Below, piece after piece: positions 5,703-7,132 of a stretch of 7,132 nucleotides of DNA. The DNA lies in assembly GCA_028705545.1 (NCBI GenBank), contig JAQWDG010000093.1, positions 1 to 7,132 on the forward strand, given 5' to 3'. Position numbers and translations under genes: made by a program. How positions within the stretch are numbered: position 1 is the stretch's first letter; every line of letters begins with the position of its first letter. The stretch comes from Methanoregula sp. Lineage in GTDB: Archaea > Halobacteriota > Methanomicrobia > Methanomicrobiales > Methanospirillaceae. The notes below the pieces were generated by a model that saw only the letters and a program-made list of their open reading frames with translations, was not told the origin of the DNA and did no database searches.

Positions 5703-7043
5703 TTATGCGGCCAGCGGCCGGAGTTTTCCGATGACTGCCTGCACCTGTTCGACCGCTGTCCCGATATAAGCGTCCGGAGAGAGGAGAGCTGCGATCTCGG
5801 CCTGCGAGCAGAAACGGAGAATTTCCTGGTCTTTCCCGAGCACGTCTGCGAGCGGCCGGCTCTCGGCGAGGGCCTGCATGCTTGCGAGCCGGATGCGCTC
5901 GTGGGCGTCCTGCCGGTTCATGCCCCGGCGGGTGAGGTCGATCATCACGGATTCGGCCATGTTAATCCCGTGGAGGAAGGCAAGGTTGCGCCGGATGGCG
6001 GCCCGGTTGATCACGAGGTTGTCGAGCACGGTCGTCATGAGCCGGATGCAGTGGTCGGCAAGGATCGATGCTTCGGGGAAGAGTACCCGCTCGCAGGAGG
6101 AGTTCGTGAGGTCGCGCTCGTCCCAGAGGGTGTTGTTCATGAGCGCCGGTTCGACTGCCGCCCGCACGATCCGGGCCAGGCCGCAGACCTGCTCGGACTT
6201 GATCGGGTTCCTCTTGTGCGGCATCGTGGAAGACCCGACCTGCTTTGCGCCAAACGCCTCTTCTACTTCCCCGATCTCGGTGCGCTGGAGGCTGCGGATC
6301 TCGACCCCGATCTTGTCGAGCGTTGTTGCCACGTTTGCAAGGAACATGAAGTATTCCGCGTACCGGTCCCGGGAGATCACCTGGTTGGAGACATCGACCG
6401 ATGAGAGTTTGAGGATCTCCATCATCGTCTTCTGGACGGCTATTCCTTTCGGGCCGATTGCGGCCTGCGTCCCGACCGCACCGGTCATCTGGCCGACCGC
6501 GACCCGCGGGCGCAACTCTTCGAGCCGTTCGATATGCCGTCCGACCTCGCTTGCCCAGATGGCAAACCGGAGGCCGTAGGTGGTCGGAACTCCCTGCTGG
6601 CCGTGCGTGCGTCCCACTGCGACAAGCGTTGTGGTCTCCCCGGCCCGTTTGAGCAGCACCCCTAAAAGCCGGCGCAGTTTTGCATCGATCAGGTCAAGGG
6701 CCTGCGCGAGCTGGAGGCCGGTTGCCGTGTCGAGGATATCGTTTGAGGTCGCGCCGTAGTGCACCCACCGCCCGGACTCTCCCGTTACTTCGGAGACTGC
6801 CTTTACGATTGCCATCATGTCGTGGCTGATCTCCGCCTCGATCTCCTTTGCCCGGGCAAGGGACGCCTTTTTTGCATTCTGTGCGATCTCGTCTGCCGCT
6901 GCCTGCGGGATAAGTCCGTGCGCCGCTTCGGCCTGCGCGAGCGCAACCTCTGCGGCAACGACGCAGGAAAACCGGTTCTCTTCGTTCCAGACGCTGCGCA
7001 TCTCCGGTGTGCCGTACCGGAACTCGATCGGGTGGACTGCCAT
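5703..7043 (-). CDS. purB: Adenylosuccinate lyase
   Basis: A complete 446-residue cytoplasmic enzyme of the fumarase/aspartase superfamily, of the usual length for archaeal and Gram-positive-type PurB. It releases fumarate from SAICAR to give AICAR, and from adenylosuccinate to give AMP, so it serves both de novo IMP synthesis and the AMP branch. Family motifs are all present: SHDMMAIV with H74, HYGATSNDI (95-103), GRTHGQ with H147 (expected catalytic histidine), and the superfamily signature SSTMPHKRNP (271-280), whose serine on the flexible loop is the expected catalytic base. The N terminus (MAVHPIEFRYGTPEM) matches the family start, and ATG 7043 lies 26-27 bp from a TATA-box centre with no SD, suggesting a leaderless message. 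No other purine gene is visible. The next gene on this strand is a histidine kinase after a 95-bp gap, so this looks monocistronic. Confidence 0.97.
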   Translation of the reverse strand: MAVHPIEFRYGTPEMRSVWNEENRFSCVVAAEVALAQAEAAHGLIPQAAADEIAQNAKKASLARAKEIEAEISHDMMAIVKAVSEVTGESGRWVHYGATSNDILDTATGLQLAQALDLIDAKLRRLLGVLLKRAGETTTLVAVGRTHGQQGVPTTYGLRFAIWASEVGRHIERLEELRPRVAVGQMTGAVGTQAAIGPKGIAVQKTMMEILKLSSVDVSNQVISRDRYAEYFMFLANVATTLDKIGVEIRSLQRTEIGEVEEAFGAKQVGSSTMPHKRNPIKSEQVCGLARIVRAAVEPALMNNTLWDERDLTNSSCERVLFPEASILADHCIRLMTTVLDNLVINRAAIRRNLAFLHGINMAESVMIDLTRRGMNRQDAHERIRLASMQALAESRPLADVLGKDQEILRFCSQAEIAALLSPDAYIGTAVEQVQAVIGKLRPLAA

Positions 7044-7066
7044 GCAGAACAGTTGGGTTGTGCGGG

Positions 7067-7073
7067 AATATAG
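7067..7073 (-). promoter_or_regulatory. TATA box of purB
   Basis: The minus strand reads CTATATT, with 23 nt between it and ATG 7043. The TATA centre at 7070 predicts a transcript start at about 7043-7044, at the A of the ATG. No SD precedes the ATG (the upstream bases are CTGTTCTGC), so a leaderless message is the simplest reading. Confidence 0.55.
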
Positions 7074-7096
7074 CGGTTGAGGATCGAAATGAGAAA

Positions 7097-7122
7097 GGGT
7101 GGAGGGAGCCAGCCCCCCACCC
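7097..7122 (-). terminator. GC-rich hairpin, possible terminator of the gene upstream of purB
   Basis: GGGTGG (7097-7102) pairs with CCACCC (7117-7122). After one A/C mismatch, GGG (7104-7106) pairs with CCC (7113-7115), closing a 6-base loop. On the minus strand the stem is followed by TTTCTCATTT (7087-7096), then by the purB promoter. Position and order fit the 3' end of a minus-strand gene that ends beyond 7132. The hairpin is seen directly; the terminator role is inferred. Confidence 0.4.
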
Positions 7123-7132
7123 CCTCCCCCCT
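7113..7132 (-). other. G-tract run at the window edge
   Basis: The minus strand has three G-tracts of 6, 5 and 6 bases separated by single bases (A, T), cut by the window edge. It overlaps one arm of the hairpin at 7097-7122. It could form a G-quadruplex if a fourth tract lies just outside the window or if shorter tracts are used. No coding frame is supported here. Confidence 0.35.

Noticed and set aside
1..7132. CRISPR array, transposon, integrase, tRNA/rRNA or defence-system genes
   Set aside because: No regularly spaced repeats, transposase or recombinase motifs, RNA-gene sequences or defence domains were seen. All sizeable coding space is explained by four minus-strand genes.

Overview
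The window looks like ordinary chromosome of a methanogenic archaeon, most likely of the order Methanomicrobiales (the Methanoregula / Methanosphaerula / Methanolinea / Methanoculleus group; I cannot name the genus). The evidence is a REC domain with the FxLFTGKGGEE...GADYYIQKGG signature typical of the large REC-PAS sensor families in this order, an archaeal-type adenylosuccinate lyase, AT-rich TATA boxes about 26 bp upstream of start codons, and moderately high GC. All four genes lie on the minus strand, so transcription runs from the high coordinates to the low ones.

Layout in transcription order. Positions 7132-7044 are non-coding, with a GC-rich hairpin and G-tracts (probably the end of an upstream gene) and then the purB promoter. 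purB (7043-5703) is a complete purine-biosynthesis lyase. A 95-bp gap (5702-5608) carries T-tracts that could end the purB transcript, an inverted repeat, and a TATA box for the next unit. A membrane sensor histidine kinase (5607-3817; 4 TM, 2 PAS, HisKA, HATPase) is followed after 6 nt by a stand-alone receiver-domain response regulator (3810-3445), whose Shine-Dalgarno overlaps the kinase stop codon. A 149-bp gap (3444-3296) holds a T6 tract and a cluster of CCGG repeats able to form hairpins. Finally comes a very large multisensor gene (3295 to beyond position 1; REC, four PAS, one GAF, two PAS and the start of another PAS). Its frame is open through the window edge for 1098 codons.

The kinase and small regulator form an evident two-component pair: a membrane-anchored sensor that autophosphorylates on His375 and probably passes phosphate to Asp53 of the regulator. 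The regulator has no DNA-binding output, so signalling must end in protein-protein contact or a phosphorelay. The downstream REC-PAS-GAF protein is a plausible second signalling layer, but its output domain lies outside the window. purB appears to be an unrelated neighbour with its own promoter.

I found no CRISPR array, mobile element, RNA gene or clearly new type of system. The points worth a second look are regulatory: the operator-like repeat over the kinase promoter, the TTG start coupled to the kinase stop, and the architecture of the giant sensor.
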